Source of the DNA: Novosphingobium barchaimii LL02
GTDB lineage: Bacteria; Pseudomonadota; Alphaproteobacteria; Sphingomonadales; Sphingomonadaceae
Length of the DNA: 64,000 nt
Assembly: GCF_001046635.1 (NCBI RefSeq)
Contig: NZ_KQ130454.1
Location: 317,501 to 381,500 of the forward strand
Reading direction: 5' to 3'
Program-made: the position numbers and the translations under genes
In this document: piece after piece, positions 63,063-64,000 of the stretch
Numbering within the stretch: position 1 is the stretch's first letter
Layout: every line of letters starts with the position of its first letter
Notes under the pieces: generated by a model
The model's database searches: none
What the model was told of the DNA's origin: nothing
Seen by the model: only the letters and a program-made list of their open reading frames with translations

Positions 63063-64000
63063 TTGAACAAGTCGGTTGTCCTTGCACCCCAGCCGGGGTC
63101 CCTCGTCCCCGCGACACGACCCGCTGCGGCGCCTGCGCCGGCCGACCGGATTGATCCCGGCCTGCTGCTGGCCTTCCTGCGGCGGCGCTGGCCACTGATC
63201 CTGGGTGTGCTGCTGTTATGCCTGGCCGCGGGCCTCGTCATCACCGCACGCCAGACGCCAACGTACCTTTCCACTGCGGAAGTCACGCTCGACGCCAAGG
63301 TCGAGCCGATCGCGCCGCTCTCCGAGGACGACCGTCTGGCCGCGCAGGGAAGCCTGGGCGAAACCTATATCGACACGCAGGTCGAGGTCATGACCTCGAG
63401 CCACAACGTCGCCGGGGTCGTCGACCGTCTCGGCCTCGCCCGGGACCGCCGCTTCATGCAGGAAGGCGTCAACGCCGCCGGCGCGCGCGACGCTGCCATC
63501 GCCTATGTCGAGGACGGCGTCACCGCATTCCGCTCCGGCGCGACCTACACGATCAGCGTCGCCTTCGAGAGCGAGGACCCGGCAGAGGCCGCACGCATCG
63601 CCAACGCCTTTGCCGAGCAGTATACGCTGGGCACCCTGGCCGACAAGGAAACCGGCGACGGCAAGGCGCTCAAGGAAGTGGGCGCGCGCATGGAAGCCGC
63701 GCGTATCCAGGCTTCGACAGATGCCGCCACGCTGTCGCGCTATCGCCTCGCGCACAACCTGCCAACCACCACAGACCGTTCGCTGACCGAGCAGGAAATC
63801 TCCGCCTACAACCAGCAGGTCACCGAGGCCCGCGCTCAGGCCGCGGAGGACACAGCGCGTCTCGCCACCGCCCGCCAGCAGCTTGGCATGGGCTCGGCCG
63901 GCGACGACGTGGGCGAAGCGCTGGGGTCCGGCGTCGTGGCCTCCCTACGCCAGCAGCAGGCGGGCTACGCCGCTGAAATCGCATCGCTTTCCAGCAAGTA
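63063..64000 (+). CDS. Polysaccharide copolymerase (Wzz/GumC-like), partial
   Basis: First 312 residues of an inner-membrane chain-length regulator, cut by the right edge. A TTG start at 63063 is used because the frame is closed upstream by a TGA. An N-terminal Wzz domain includes FLRRRWPLILGVLLLCLAAG (membrane segment), then STAEVTLDAKVEPIAPLS, and long coiled-coil segments (YRLAHNLPTT, EISAYNQQVTEARAQAAEDT). A C-terminal tyrosine kinase domain may follow outside the window. Pairs with the divergent Wza-like gene as an export-synthesis unit. Confidence 0.9.
   Translation, partial: MNKSVVLAPQPGSLVPATRPAAAPAPADRIDPGLLLAFLRRRWPLILGVLLLCLAAGLVITARQTPTYLSTAEVTLDAKVEPIAPLSEDDRLAAQGSLGETYIDTQVEVMTSSHNVAGVVDRLGLARDRRFMQEGVNAAGARDAAIAYVEDGVTAFRSGATYTISVAFESEDPAEAARIANAFAEQYTLGTLADKETGDGKALKEVGARMEAARIQASTDAATLSRYRLAHNLPTTTDRSLTEQEISAYNQQVTEARAQAAEDTARLATARQQLGMGSAGDDVGEALGSGVVASLRQQQAGYAAEIASLSSK

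Overview
The window is GC-rich, densely packed bacterial chromosome. Its gene neighbourhoods point to an alphaproteobacterium of the order Sphingomonadales (Novosphingobium or Sphingobium type). The clues are ybgC-tolQRAB-pal, the hisB/H/A/F/E operon with small extra genes, an SspB-type ClpXP adaptor, a single bifunctional Rsh, metX with metW, hisC with tyrA, many short palindromic repeats, a PEP-CTERM gene and a polysaccharide export locus at the right edge. The genus is an inference; the order is fairly secure. No phage, insertion sequence or CRISPR array is visible.

Bases 1-4,610 hold a minus-strand organosulfur operon: ABC permease, ABC ATPase, thiol dioxygenase, triple-rhodanese protein and an SsuD-like monooxygenase cut by the left edge. 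A divergent LysR regulator follows, and two near-identical 24-bp operator-like boxes lie between it and the operon. Bases 5,500-10,700 are housekeeping and redox genes: a peroxiredoxin-like protein, an FAD protein, PdeM, hemF and an MFS transporter. Bases 10,700-13,900 carry a compact pyrimidine-catabolism operon, rutB-rutC-rutD-rutA, without rutE, rutF or rutG beside it. PilZ, rsh, a cyclophilin, tRNA-Ser(GGA) and infC follow; infC appears to start at a rare ATA codon.

Bases 20,855-31,100 are one long minus-strand block: a J-domain protein, then pal-tolB-tolA-tolR-tolQ-ybgC (the envelope constriction machine), then HIT, hisE, a tiny PEP-CTERM protein, hisF, a two-helix membrane protein, hisA, hisH, a YciI protein and hisB. 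Bases 31,200-35,350 on the plus strand hold sspB, gmk, dapD and a small stress-like island. In that island two paralogous one-helix proteins flank DUF2945 and DUF1810 genes, and EcfG-like promoter motifs precede the paralogues.

Bases 35,600-46,900 are mixed metabolism (GMC oxidoreductase, sugar isomerase, rarA, DUF885 lipoprotein, tRNA-Thr(TGT), nrdB, a GST, a VOC protein, a thioesterase). Bases 47,200-57,600 hold an acyltransferase, metX-GNAT-metW divergent from hisC-tyrA, a transglutaminase, and ftsE-ftsX-ydcF-plsC divergent from a zinc-ribbon protein. The right end moves into surface polysaccharide functions: beta-barrel protein, SleB-type hydrolase, ABC exporter, Wza/GumB-like export protein, and a Wzz/GumC-like copolymerase cut by the window edge.

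At least five families of short palindromic repeats sit between genes. The most striking is a roughly 90-nt element present twice; each copy begins exactly on the TGA stop codon of the gene beside it.
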